DNA of 29,518 bases from JAVVEH01 sp032251435 (GTDB lineage: Bacteria; Verrucomicrobiota; Lentisphaeria; Oligosphaerales; MVZH01), in assembly GCA_032251435.1 (NCBI GenBank), contig JAVVEH010000050.1, positions 1 to 29,518 of the forward strand. The letters run 5' to 3'. Shown piece by piece: positions 15,899 to 24,747 of this stretch. The notes under the pieces are model-generated. The model worked only from the letters and a program-made list of their open reading frames with translations. It was not told where the DNA came from and did not search any database. Numbering within the stretch: position 1 is the first letter of the stretch; each line of letters opens with the position of its first letter. A program made the position numbers and the translations under genes.

Positions 15899-17317
15899 TC
15901 ACCGTTCGGCCATCGGCACATAGGATTTATCAAAGCCGCCCACGTAAACGCCCCGGGGACGGAAAATACGGTTGTTTTTCAAGTATTCAATGGTCCTGGC
16001 CGTCCAGCCAGCCACACGCGAAACCGCGAATAACGGCGTGAACATGGCGCTGTCAATGCCCATGGCCGCGTACACCAGCCCGGAATAGAAGTCAACATTG
16101 GGGAAAACCCCCTTCTTTCCACCCAAGTCCGCGATCACCAACGCCTCAAGCCTTTGGGCGACTTTCAGAAGCCGTTTGGCTTCTTCGTCATGGGACTCGC
16201 CCACGACCTTTTTGGCCAAGGGGCCGAGAATTCGCGCGCGGGGGTCATACGCCTTGTACACCCGGTGTCCGAAGCCCATGACCTTACGTTTTTCCCGCCG
16301 CGCTTTTTTATACCATTTATCCACCTTTTCAACGTCGCCGATCTCCCTGAGAGTTTTCAACACTTCCTCATTGGCGCCGCCATGCAGGGGACCATTCAAC
16401 GCGGCGATCCCGGCTCCGACGGAAAAGTAAATGTCCGACAGTGTGGAAGCCACCACCATGGTTGCGAATGTGGAGGCGTTCATGCCGTGATCCGCATGCA
16501 GGATCAAAGCCACATCCATCAGCCGCGCCTGTTCAGGGGTCGGCACATCCCCAGTCATCATGTACAGCAGATTGGCGGCATGGCTCAAATCCGCGCGGGG
16601 CTCAATGGGCAACTTGTGTTCCCGCAACCTGGAGATGGCGGCGGCGATCGTCGCGGTACCGGAGATCAGATGATAACAGGCGTCCAGATTATGCACCCGC
16701 CGGTCGTTTTTTTCGACTTGTTTCTTCCGGGCGGCGACCGCTTCCACACTGTTGTCGCTGAATTCATAAATGGCTTTCCGCGTCCCCCGCGGCACCTTTT
16801 CCATGGGGATAGAGTCTTCATCGGTCCCGATTGTCTTGTGCTTACTGATCCGGACATGCCCCCCCCTGTCCCGGTCTGTTTGACGTTGACGCATCAAATT
16901 GACCCCCATCCGCATGGCCGCCATCGGGTTCATGTCTTCCATTGGAAAACTCATCACATGGCGCAACGTGTGGGGCAGAAACCGATAATCAATCAATTTT
17001 TTATTATACGTTTCAAACTGACGGGTTGTCGGCATGTCACCGTACAGCAAAAGGTAAGAGACTTCTTCGTAGGTGGAATGCGCGCAAAGCTCAAAAATGT
17101 CATACCCCCGATAGACCAGCCATCCCTTGGACCCATTCACGTAACCGACTTTTGTCTCACACGCGATAGCCCCTTCCAATCCCGGGCCCACGGTGCACTC
17201 CACTGGCCAAGCCACTGGAGTGGTCAATTCCGGTTCCGGCAGCCCGCTGACTTCCGAACGGGCTTTTTGGGCGGTTTCGATGATTAATTGAGAGATATCC
17301 GCTGTCGATGTATTCAT
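15899..17317 (-). CDS. gltA: Citrate synthase with an internal insertion
   Basis: Citrate synthase condenses acetyl-CoA and oxaloacetate, opening the citric acid cycle or a reductive/biosynthetic branch of it. Catalytic regions are all present: HADHGMNAST (274-283), LNGPLHGGANEE with His312, FGHRVYKAYDPRA with His351, and VDFYSG with Asp409. Between the PMAAMRMGVNLM helix and the TATIAAAISRL helix lies an unusually long charged stretch (about 145-208, including DEDSIPMEKVPRGTRKAIYE) that typical bacterial enzymes of about 370-430 residues lack. The ATG at 17317 (472 residues) has AAGGA eight bases upstream; the frame is open another 38 codons into non-conserved sequence. It is transcribed after PFOR but beyond that gene's terminator, so it probably has its own promoter. 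Confidence 0.93.
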   Translation of the reverse strand: MNTSTADISQLIIETAQKARSEVSGLPEPELTTPVAWPVECTVGPGLEGAIACETKVGYVNGSKGWLVYRGYDIFELCAHSTYEEVSYLLLYGDMPTTRQFETYNKKLIDYRFLPHTLRHVMSFPMEDMNPMAAMRMGVNLMRQRQTDRDRGGHVRISKHKTIGTDEDSIPMEKVPRGTRKAIYEFSDNSVEAVAARKKQVEKNDRRVHNLDACYHLISGTATIAAAISRLREHKLPIEPRADLSHAANLLYMMTGDVPTPEQARLMDVALILHADHGMNASTFATMVVASTLSDIYFSVGAGIAALNGPLHGGANEEVLKTLREIGDVEKVDKWYKKARREKRKVMGFGHRVYKAYDPRARILGPLAKKVVGESHDEEAKRLLKVAQRLEALVIADLGGKKGVFPNVDFYSGLVYAAMGIDSAMFTPLFAVSRVAGWTARTIEYLKNNRIFRPRGVYVGGFDKSYVPMAER

Positions 17318-17418
17318 GTGTGAGTCCTTATTTATTACCCGCGTGCCGCTTGAAAGTATACTTCCGCAATCCCGGTTTTTCAAGGCCGGCCGGGTGAATG
17401 GAAACGACCTGGGCTTCT

Positions 17419-17465
17419 GAGACAAGGTCACTTATTTTGCAACCATGTTCGACCGCTCGACACGG
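17419..17465. repeat. Dispersed repeat R1, copy 1
   Basis: These 47 bases match 29240-29286 with two differences. They start GAGACAAGGTCACTTATTTT and end in ACACGG. The copy lies in the 250-base gap between PFOR and citrate synthase, upstream of the citrate synthase start and next to the PFOR terminator. It has no coding sense of its own; whether it is a mobile remnant or a bound site is not known. Confidence 0.9.
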
Positions 17466-17473
17466 GGCCGCGG

Positions 17474-17514
17474 GAACAAAACAGCCGCCCGGCGGCGGAC
17501 CGCCGGACGGCTGT
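17474..17514 (-). terminator. Intrinsic terminator after PFOR
   Basis: CAGCCGCCCGGCGG (17482-17495) and CCGCCGGACGGCTG (17500-17513) pair around a four-base loop; 17481 and 17514 extend the stem to 15 pairs, one of them G-U in the minus-strand RNA. The minus strand then reads TTTTGTT. The hairpin is 54 bases beyond the PFOR stop and should separate that transcript from citrate synthase. Confidence 0.85.
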
Positions 17515-17567
17515 GACTTAACCATGGGAAGCCGAATGAACCGTCGGCTTAACCCTCTTGACAGAGC

Positions 17568-20500
17568 TTACATGAGACCGCCAAGATTTTGGAGGAACTT
17601 CATGCGGCGTTTGGCGTCTTCCTCAGCCTCAGTGAACAACGCCTCAGCCTCAGACGGGTTGGTCTTGAGCAGCATGGTATAGCGCCGTTCACTGCGGATG
17701 AACTCCTGGAAGTCGCCGCCGGTTTTCTTAACATCCCAGCTGAAACGTTTTCCTTCTTCAAGCTGCGGATTATAGCGGTACAACGGCCAGTAGCCACATT
17801 CAACCGCGCGTTTTTCCTCCGTCTGTGTCTGCATCATGTTGATTCCATGAGCGATACAGGGGGCGTACGCCAGAACGATGGAGGGACCGGGATAAGCCTC
17901 AGCCTCAGCGATGGCTTTCAGAGCTTGAGCCCGGTCAGCCCCGAGGGCGATACAGGCCACGTAAACGTAGCCATAGCTCATGCACATGAAGCCGAGATTT
18001 TTCTTGGTCATCTTCATGCCGCTGGCGGCGAACTGAGCCACAGCGCCAATTGGAGTGGCTTTCGAAGCCTGCCCGCCGGTATTGGAATACACTTCCGTGT
18101 CCATGACCAGAATGTTCACGTCACGTCCGGAAGCGACCACATGGTCCAAGCCGCCGAAACCAATATCGTAGGCCCAGCCGTCTCCACCGAATATCCAGAT
18201 CGATTTATCCACAAAATAATCTTTCAATTCAGCGATTTTGGCGATAACCTCTTTGGTGCAGTCACAGGTCGCGGCGGCCGCGGCGGCGGGCAACAGCTCA
18301 CCGATCTTAACTTGAAGGTCCAAAGCGGCTTCGTCTTTGTTTCCCCAAGCCGCCAGAGCTTGCGTCAAGGCCTCAGTCAACTCAGGTGTCGTGCCGGCGG
18401 CGAGCAAGGCCTCGACACTCTGTTTGAGAATTGAGCGGTTACTGTCAGCCGCCAGCCGCATGCCGAACCCGTATTCCGCGTTATCCTCAAAAAGGCTGTT
18501 GGCCCAGCTGGGCCCGTATCCATGTTTCCCGGTCGTGTAAGGAATCGTGGGGAAGGTTCCGCCGTAGATGGACGAGCAACCGGTGGCGTTGGCGACAACC
18601 ATGCGCTCACCGAAAAGCTGCGTGACCATCTTGACATAGGGTGTTTCCCCGCAACCGGCGCAGGCGCCGGAGAATTCAAACAGCGGCTTCTTGAATTGCA
18701 GGCCTTTGACGGTGTCGACGTTCACGCCGTCCAGCACATTGTCCGGCAGGGCGTCAAAGAACTCGGCTTTGGTCCGTTCGCCCTTGTCCCGTTCTTCTTC
18801 CAGCGTGCTGAATTCCAAGGCCTTCGTTTTAGCCGGGCAGGTTTCCACACAAACCCCGCAACCGGTGCAATCTTCAATGTAAACTTGAATCTTATATTTC
18901 AAGTCACGGTCATTTTTGGTGCGGCTGGACAGAGTTTCAAATCCTTCCGGCGCGTCAGTCAGATCAGCGGGAGCGATCTGTTTGGCGCGGATGACCGCGT
19001 GCGGACAAGCCATCACGCACTGATTACACTGGATACAGTTGGCGGACACCCATTTCGGAACCCGCGGGGCGATGCCGCGTTTTTCCAGGCAACTGGTCCC
19101 CGTCGGCAGCGTGCCATCAAAACTCATCTGCGAAACCGGAATGTCATCACCGCGCATATGCATGATCGGCTCGATGATGTTCTTGGCGAAATCACTGGCG
19201 TCATCCGCGATCAACGCGGCGGGGGCGTAGGCTTCTTGCGGCGGCGCCGTCGGCACGGTGACCTCCTCGATCGCGTCAGAAGCCGCGTCGATCGCCTTCC
19301 AGTTCATCTCAACAATGTCCTGTCCTTTTTTGCCATAGGCTTTTTGCGCCGCCGCCTTCATCAAATCAATGGCCTCTGTTTCCGGAAGGATGCCGGAGAT
19401 CTTGAAGAAAGCGGTCTGCATGACCGTGTTGATCCGGCCGCCGAGACCAATTTGCTCGGCGATCTTCAACGCGTTGACATGATAGAACTTGACCTTCTTG
19501 TCAATGATCATCTGTTGCTCAGCGCGCGTGAGGTGGCCAAACACGTCGGCAACCGGAATTTCCGAATTCAGCAGGAAGACACCGCCGGGCTTGAGGGCGC
19601 TCAGCATGTCATAGCGGCCGATGTAGGCCACATTGTGGCAGGCGACGAAATCCGCCTTGGAAATCAGGTACGGGAGGTTGACCGAGCTTTTGCCGAACCG
19701 CAAATGGGACACCGTGATGCCGTACGACTTCTTGGAATCGTAGACGAAATAACCCTGGGCGTTCATCTCGGTGTTGTCGCCGATAATCTTAATGGAGTTC
19801 TTGTTGGCGCCGACCGTGCCGTCAGACCCCAGCCCCCAGAAGATGCAGTTGACCACGTCGGCCGGGCAGATGTCGAACTCGGAGTCGTAGGAAATGGACA
19901 GGTTCGTGACATCGTCTTCGATACCCACGGTGAATCCGTGCCAGCCGTCATTGCTCAGATGCTCAAAAACACCCTTGACCATGCCGGGAGTGAATTCTTT
20001 ACTGGACAGGCCATACCGGCCGCCGATAACCGTGATGTCTTTCCGGGCCAGAGCCGATGAGATATCCATATAGAGAGGTTCGCCAATGGCGCCCGGCTCT
20101 TTGGTGCGATCCAGAACCGCGACTTTTTTGACACTGGCGGGTATGGCGTCAATCAGATGTTTGACACTGAATGGACGGAACAAGCGGACTTTCACCGCCC
20201 CGACTTTTTCGCCCTGAGCGCGCATGTAGTCGACGGTGCCTTCGATCGTGTCACAGGCGGATCCCATGGCGACAATGATTTTATCAGCGTCAGGAGCGCC
20301 CACATATTCAAATAACTTGTACTGGCGGCCGATCTTAGCGGCGACCTTATCCATGCACGCCTGCACAATCGCGGGCAAGTCATCATAGTACTTATTCACC
20401 GTTTCCCGGCCTTGGAAATACACATCCGGGTTCTGAGCGGCGACTTTCAACATCGGCAGCTCCGGACGGAGTCCGCGGGCCCGGAAAGCTTCCACATCAG

Positions 20501-21092
20501 CCGTGTCCAGCAGATCCCCCATGGTTTCATAGGAAATTTCCTCAACCTTTTGAATTTCGTGCGACGTGCGAAACCCGTCAAAGAAATTCAAAAAGGGCAC
20601 ATTGCTTTTCAAGGTGGCCAGATGGGAGACCACGGCCAGATCCATGGTTTCCTGAATGCCGTTGGCGGCGACCATGGCGAAACCCGTGTTCCGGACACTC
20701 ATCACGTCAGAGTGATCACCAAAAATTGACAACGACTGGCACGCCAGTGACCGGGCCGACACATGAAAAACCGTCGGCAGCATTTCGCCGGCGATTTTGT
20801 GCATGTTCGGGATCATCAGCAACAATCCCTGCGATGCCGTGAACGTCGTGGTCAAAGCCCCGCCTGTGAGGGCGCCATGAACAGCGCCGGCGGCGCCGGC
20901 TTCCGACTGCATCTCAACCACTTCAACTTGTTTGCCAAAGAGATTTTCACGGCCCTGCGCGGCCCACGCGTCGGCGTTTTCACCCATGTTGGAGGATGGC
21001 GTGATCGGATAGATCGCCGCCACATCGCTGAACGCGTATGCGACATGCGCCGCCGCCCAGTTGCCATCAATTGTCACTTTTTTACCAGCCAT
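17568..21092 (-). CDS. nifJ: Pyruvate:ferredoxin (flavodoxin) oxidoreductase, single-chain
   Basis: PFOR oxidises pyruvate and CoA to acetyl-CoA and CO2, passing electrons to ferredoxin or flavodoxin; it is oxygen-sensitive and typical of anaerobes. The 1174-residue chain has the usual single-chain layout. Domain I starts AYAFSDVAAIYPITPSSNMG, the CoA/linker domains follow, and the 2[4Fe-4S] domain has CIQCNQCVMACP (Cys686, 689, 692, 696) and CTGCGVCVETCP (Cys742, 745, 748, 752). The thiamine diphosphate domain has the proximal-cluster cysteines Cys811, 814, 839 and 1079, with GDGWAYDIGFGG and NTGGQASKATP binding the cofactor. AGGAG lies about nine bases before the ATG. It follows the Lpt permease after 172 bases and ends in a strong terminator, so it is probably a single-gene transcript. 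Confidence 0.96.
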   Translation of the reverse strand: MAGKKVTIDGNWAAAHVAYAFSDVAAIYPITPSSNMGENADAWAAQGRENLFGKQVEVVEMQSEAGAAGAVHGALTGGALTTTFTASQGLLLMIPNMHKIAGEMLPTVFHVSARSLACQSLSIFGDHSDVMSVRNTGFAMVAANGIQETMDLAVVSHLATLKSNVPFLNFFDGFRTSHEIQKVEEISYETMGDLLDTADVEAFRARGLRPELPMLKVAAQNPDVYFQGRETVNKYYDDLPAIVQACMDKVAAKIGRQYKLFEYVGAPDADKIIVAMGSACDTIEGTVDYMRAQGEKVGAVKVRLFRPFSVKHLIDAIPASVKKVAVLDRTKEPGAIGEPLYMDISSALARKDITVIGGRYGLSSKEFTPGMVKGVFEHLSNDGWHGFTVGIEDDVTNLSISYDSEFDICPADVVNCIFWGLGSDGTVGANKNSIKIIGDNTEMNAQGYFVYDSKKSYGITVSHLRFGKSSVNLPYLISKADFVACHNVAYIGRYDMLSALKPGGVFLLNSEIPVADVFGHLTRAEQQMIIDKKVKFYHVNALKIAEQIGLGGRINTVMQTAFFKISGILPETEAIDLMKAAAQKAYGKKGQDIVEMNWKAIDAASDAIEEVTVPTAPPQEAYAPAALIADDASDFAKNIIEPIMHMRGDDIPVSQMSFDGTLPTGTSCLEKRGIAPRVPKWVSANCIQCNQCVMACPHAVIRAKQIAPADLTDAPEGFETLSSRTKNDRDLKYKIQVYIEDCTGCGVCVETCPAKTKALEFSTLEEERDKGERTKAEFFDALPDNVLDGVNVDTVKGLQFKKPLFEFSGACAGCGETPYVKMVTQLFGERMVVANATGCSSIYGGTFPTIPYTTGKHGYGPSWANSLFEDNAEYGFGMRLAADSNRSILKQSVEALLAAGTTPELTEALTQALAAWGNKDEAALDLQVKIGELLPAAAAAATCDCTKEVIAKIAELKDYFVDKSIWIFGGDGWAYDIGFGGLDHVVASGRDVNILVMDTEVYSNTGGQASKATPIGAVAQFAASGMKMTKKNLGFMCMSYGYVYVACIALGADRAQALKAIAEAEAYPGPSIVLAYAPCIAHGINMMQTQTEEKRAVECGYWPLYRYNPQLEEGKRFSWDVKKTGGDFQEFIRSERRYTMLLKTNPSEAEALFTEAEEDAKRRMKFLQNLGGLM

Positions 21093-21180
21093 TTGCTTGA
21101 GCTCCTTTTGCGGTTTAGGCGTGCTTTTCGGTCAGTTTTTTATTGATTCGCATGACCGGGGCACAAAATTAGGAAATAGA

Positions 21181-21231
21181 AAAAAGAATCATTTAAGGGA
21201 CCGCATAACTTAACCTCCCGGTCCTTTTTTT
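21181..21231 (-). terminator. Possible terminator between the Lpt permease and PFOR
   Basis: GGACCG (21198-21203) and CGGTCC (21219-21224) form a six-base stem with a 15-base loop. On the minus strand the stem is followed by CTTAAATGATTCTTTTTTC. The stem is short and the T-run is displaced, so the call is weak. On the plus strand the same stem is followed directly by seven T, but no plus-strand gene needs it. Confidence 0.35.
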
Positions 21232-21264
21232 CAATAGGCCGAAACGCCATTCCAGCTTTTCCAT

Positions 21265-22365
21265 TTACCGGCGGGCGACGCGGCGTAGGGCGTAAAGTCC
21301 GCCAAGCTGGTAGAGGACAACCGGCAGCCAAATAATGATTTCGGGATGGAGAGAGGGGGTGCTCTCCAAACTGTCCGCCAGGGCCACAAGCGTGAAAAAA
21401 AACAAACTCAACAGCAGACTGACAATGATGCCGGCGACCGTCTCGGACCGCTTTGTGCGGATGCCGAAAGGAATCCCCATCAAAACAAACGCCACCGGCG
21501 CCATTGACATGACCAGCCGTTTATGCAGCTGCAAATAAATCGGCAACGATGACAGGCCGTTGCGCTCATACAGCCGGGCCATTCCGACCAACCCCGTGAA
21601 GGTATGATATTTATCCCGACGGCTCAGTTTCTCGCCCTCTTTCTGAAAGACGACAGGGATTTCCACGCTTTCAGCCCGCATCCGTTGCAACTCCCCGTTT
21701 CCTGCCGGTGTCCCGTCAGCCCCCCGCACAATGCCGAACATCGCCTGTTCCAAGGTCAAAAAAAGCGTTTGAGAAGCGGCGTCAAACCTGACATCACCCC
21801 GGGTGGCGTGAATATCCTGGGCGATCTGATTGTTCTCATCCAAAACATACACCTGGATATCTTCGATACGATTCCCTTCGCGATTGCCGACAAAAACCAC
21901 GCATCCCGGCAATTGGACCATTCGCCCGGGTTCCAAAAAAGCGACGGGATTGCCCACATTGCCCATGCTCTCTAAATTTTTCGCTTTAAACCGGCAATCT
22001 GGAATCACCTGACCCTGAAGGATAAAACACACCCCGCTCACGATGACCGCCAACAGTAAAGCGGGTGTGATAATCTGCCACAAGGACACCCCGCCGGCGC
22101 GCATGGCCGTGATCTCCTGATCAGCGGACATGCGGCTGAAAACGGTCACCGTGGCGACCAGGACAGCCAATGGCAACGCGAACCCCATGGCCTCCGGCAC
22201 GCTGTAAACGATAAATTTGAGAATCACAACCGGAGCCACTCCGCGGGACAGCAATTCGAACATGTCGAAAAAACTCCCGCAAAGCATGACAAACGTGACG
22301 ATACCAATGGCGGCGGCCGTCGTTAAGAAGAGACTGCGCCCAATGTAGAAATTCAGGCGTTTCAT
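21265..22365 (-). CDS. LptF/LptG-family lipopolysaccharide export permease
   Basis: LptF and LptG form the membrane part of the LptB2FG transporter, which extracts lipopolysaccharide from the inner membrane for delivery to the cell surface. The 366-residue product has the YjgP/YjgQ pattern. Two or three N-terminal spans come first (about 10-32, 45-80, 97-120, with the conserved EITAMRAGG at 84-92 between them). A periplasmic beta-rich domain follows (about 125-270), then three C-terminal spans including FVLMGIPFGIRTKRSE. I cannot say whether it is the F or G partner. Only one such gene is present here, so its partner must lie elsewhere. It begins ten bases after bamA stops, without a clear ribosome binding site, consistent with coupling in one envelope-assembly transcript. 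Confidence 0.88.
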   Translation of the reverse strand: MKRLNFYIGRSLFLTTAAAIGIVTFVMLCGSFFDMFELLSRGVAPVVILKFIVYSVPEAMGFALPLAVLVATVTVFSRMSADQEITAMRAGGVSLWQIITPALLLAVIVSGVCFILQGQVIPDCRFKAKNLESMGNVGNPVAFLEPGRMVQLPGCVVFVGNREGNRIEDIQVYVLDENNQIAQDIHATRGDVRFDAASQTLFLTLEQAMFGIVRGADGTPAGNGELQRMRAESVEIPVVFQKEGEKLSRRDKYHTFTGLVGMARLYERNGLSSLPIYLQLHKRLVMSMAPVAFVLMGIPFGIRTKRSETVAGIIVSLLLSLFFFTLVALADSLESTPSLHPEIIIWLPVVLYQLGGLYALRRVARR

Positions 22366-22375
22366 TTATCGCGGC

Positions 22376-24679
22376 TTAATAATGGTAGCCAAAATTAAAG
22401 TGGAAGCGGCCCCCGCTTCCCTCCAAGTGTTCTTGGACGGTGTGGATGGGCCAGCCATAGTCCAGCCGGATGGGTACCCGCCCACGGCCCATGGGCAAGT
22501 TTATTTCACACCCGATGCCGGCGCTGGCGTTGATATCTCCATCAAACTCATACGCGTCCTCCCAGACGTTACCAAAATCGCAGAACAGACTGGCTCTGAG
22601 ATGTTCGGAGATCGCCCGAAACTGGTGAATGAGTTCAATGGATCCTGAAGCCATTGATTTGCCGCCCAGCCCGTCTCCCGCGGCGTCAACGGGACCCACT
22701 TCACGCCATCTGAACCCGCGGATAGACCCGGCGCCGCCGACGAACAGACGGTCGAATACCGCGGCATCCTCCCCGCCGGCGTCATCAACCACGGCCACTT
22801 GGCCAAAGAGTCTCAGTGTGTTGGTTCTGGAAAGCGGGAAATATTTCGCGCCGGTGAGGTTGAGGCCATAGATGTCGGTGTAACTGCCCAGGGCCTCGGG
22901 CGCCAGACGCGCCCGGAAATTGACTTGTGACCCACGGGTGGGGTTGTAGAAGGCGTTCCGGGAATCGCGCCGCAATCCCCAAGTGATGGAGTTTGACCAG
23001 TAATCCCCTTCCTCATTGATCAAGGGGAAGTTATCCGCTTCGTCGATTGTGATGTGCTGAATCCCCAGTCCCAGGCTTTGCCGCCAGCTTTTGTACAATT
23101 TCCATGTGAAGGTCACATCGCCCCCGGTACTGGTCTGGTCATAATAGCTATAACTGCGTGTGTTATGAAAAAGAGTCGTTTCAAACCGCACGCGGCGATC
23201 CATAAACCAAGGTTCCACAAAGGAGAAGAGAAAATTCGTCTGTTCAGAACCCGCCTGCAACGACAATTTCACCCGCTGCCCGCCCCCGCTCATTCGGGGC
23301 GGCCATCCTGAAAACAGCCGGGCCGCGTCAAAGTTACTTTTACTCACCTCACCTGTAAGCATGAACCCGTCCGTGTCAGAGAATCCGCCACCGAACGTGA
23401 ATGATCCGGTCGGCCCTTCCTTCACAGTGATATTCAAATCTGTCAAGCTGTCGTCGCCGGGCACGCCGCGCGTACTGAGGGACACGTCTTCAAAATAGCC
23501 CAAATTGCGGAGAACGCGTTTACTGGCCTCAAGCTTATCCATATCAGCCAAATCTCCGGGCTGAATGCGAAGCTCCCGGCGGATCACTTTGTCACGCGTG
23601 TCCACATTTCCCTGAATCCGGATATCCCGAATCGTACTTGCGCTGCCCTCGTAAATCTGATAGACAACGCCCACCGTTTGATCAGTGGCGTTTTTGTCCA
23701 GCAAAGCCCGGACGCTCACATTCAAATAGCCGAGGGGACGGTATTTCTCCATCAACAGCCACACGTCACCGTCTTTCACCCCCGCGCTGTAAGGGGTTCC
23801 CGGACTCATTTTCACCCATTCGGCCAGTTCTTGATCGCTGAACAATTTATTCCCCGCGTAATTCAGAGACCTCACCGTGTACGGTTGACCTTCATCAACC
23901 GTGACAGTCAGTGTCACCCATTTGCCTTTTGTCTCAGATGTTAATGAGAACCGCGCGTCTAAATAGCCTTTATCCTCATACATCCCCCGCAGCTTACGTT
24001 TATCCGCTTCGAATGTGTCTTCTTGAAAATACCCCGTGCGGAATAGCCGGCTAAGCAGCGTCCGCCGAGTCACCATGGCTTTTTTCAACTGCCGGTCGCT
24101 GTACACGGTGTTTCCCGTGCAAATGACCTTCCGGATTTTGTGCCGCGGAGCCTCCTCAACGCGCCAGACGAGCCGCACTTCCCGCGCCGTTTTATCCTCA
24201 TCCTCACTCAACGTGACTTTGGTTCCGTGGTAGCCTTTATCAGCGTACAACTCGAGGATGGCCCGGGTGTCGGCAGACACGGTCTTACCGGAAAACAAGT
24301 CACCCGCTTTGGTGTCAATTTTTTTCGCCAGCCGTCGGTTTGAAAACGCCTCATTTCCCTCAAACACGACCGCGCTGACCCGCGGCAATGGCTGGACGAT
24401 AAACACCACCTCATGCCCGTCCGCCACGTCCCGCACACGGCTGTCAACGTACTGGAAGTAACCTGTTTTATACAAGCGTTCGATGTCAGCGGCCAGAGCC
24501 TGCTGACTGAACGGCTTGCCTGTCGCCGTGAAAATATTGGCTTTAATCACATCACTGGAATAGGGCTGCTCATCCGGCGTGATCACCGAGATGCGGGTCA
24601 CCAGCGCGCCGAAGGCATACGAAGCGGTCAGGCCGAGGGCGAAAATGGCGACATAAACCAAGCGGGGAAAAATTCTCAT
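22376..24679 (-). CDS. bamA: Outer membrane protein assembly factor BamA
   Basis: BamA is the Omp85-family core of the machine that folds beta-barrel proteins into the outer membrane. Residues 1-24 form a signal peptide (basic start, then YVAIFALGLTASYAFG). Five POTRA-like repeats follow over roughly the next 400 residues, recognisable by units such as VVFEGNEAFSNRRL, VICTGNTVYSDRQL, LNYAGNKLFSDQEL and IRIQGNVDTRDKVI. The rest is the barrel, with the loop-6 motif SIRGFRW, and the chain ends in aromatic-rich HFNFGYHY, a proper C-terminal beta signal. I prefer the ATG at 24679 (767 residues), with AGGA eight bases upstream, over the one at 24706, which has no ribosome binding site and would push the signal peptide inward. 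The Lpt permease follows in the same direction; ptsP precedes it. Confidence 0.94.
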   Translation of the reverse strand: MRIFPRLVYVAIFALGLTASYAFGALVTRISVITPDEQPYSSDVIKANIFTATGKPFSQQALAADIERLYKTGYFQYVDSRVRDVADGHEVVFIVQPLPRVSAVVFEGNEAFSNRRLAKKIDTKAGDLFSGKTVSADTRAILELYADKGYHGTKVTLSEDEDKTAREVRLVWRVEEAPRHKIRKVICTGNTVYSDRQLKKAMVTRRTLLSRLFRTGYFQEDTFEADKRKLRGMYEDKGYLDARFSLTSETKGKWVTLTVTVDEGQPYTVRSLNYAGNKLFSDQELAEWVKMSPGTPYSAGVKDGDVWLLMEKYRPLGYLNVSVRALLDKNATDQTVGVVYQIYEGSASTIRDIRIQGNVDTRDKVIRRELRIQPGDLADMDKLEASKRVLRNLGYFEDVSLSTRGVPGDDSLTDLNITVKEGPTGSFTFGGGFSDTDGFMLTGEVSKSNFDAARLFSGWPPRMSGGGQRVKLSLQAGSEQTNFLFSFVEPWFMDRRVRFETTLFHNTRSYSYYDQTSTGGDVTFTWKLYKSWRQSLGLGIQHITIDEADNFPLINEEGDYWSNSITWGLRRDSRNAFYNPTRGSQVNFRARLAPEALGSYTDIYGLNLTGAKYFPLSRTNTLRLFGQVAVVDDAGGEDAAVFDRLFVGGAGSIRGFRWREVGPVDAAGDGLGGKSMASGSIELIHQFRAISEHLRASLFCDFGNVWEDAYEFDGDINASAGIGCEINLPMGRGRVPIRLDYGWPIHTVQEHLEGSGGRFHFNFGYHY

Positions 24680-24717
24680 GACTGAATTCCTGTTGACATG
24701 TGACATGTATGGATGTG

Positions 24718-24745
24718 AAAAAAGCGGACTTTAATATCTAAAGCC
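24718..24745 (-). terminator. Likely terminator just after ptsP
   Basis: On the minus strand GGCTTTA and TAAAGTC pair around a five-base loop (24727-24745, one G-U pair), followed by CGC and six T (24718-24723). It begins two bases after the ptsP stop codon and 39 bases before the preferred bamA start, so it may end the ptsP transcript or act as an attenuator before bamA. Confidence 0.45.
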
Positions 24746-24747
24746 AT

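Noticed and set aside
16154..17287. A 377-codon plus-strand open frame opposite citrate synthase
   Set aside because: Its composition (rich in His, Gln, Pro, Phe) is that of a reverse-strand shadow, and the minus-strand gene is certain.
18522..20060. A 512-codon plus-strand open frame opposite PFOR
   Set aside because: It is antisense to a complete, motif-rich PFOR gene, has no recognisable domain, and arises from codon bias that removes stops on the opposite strand.
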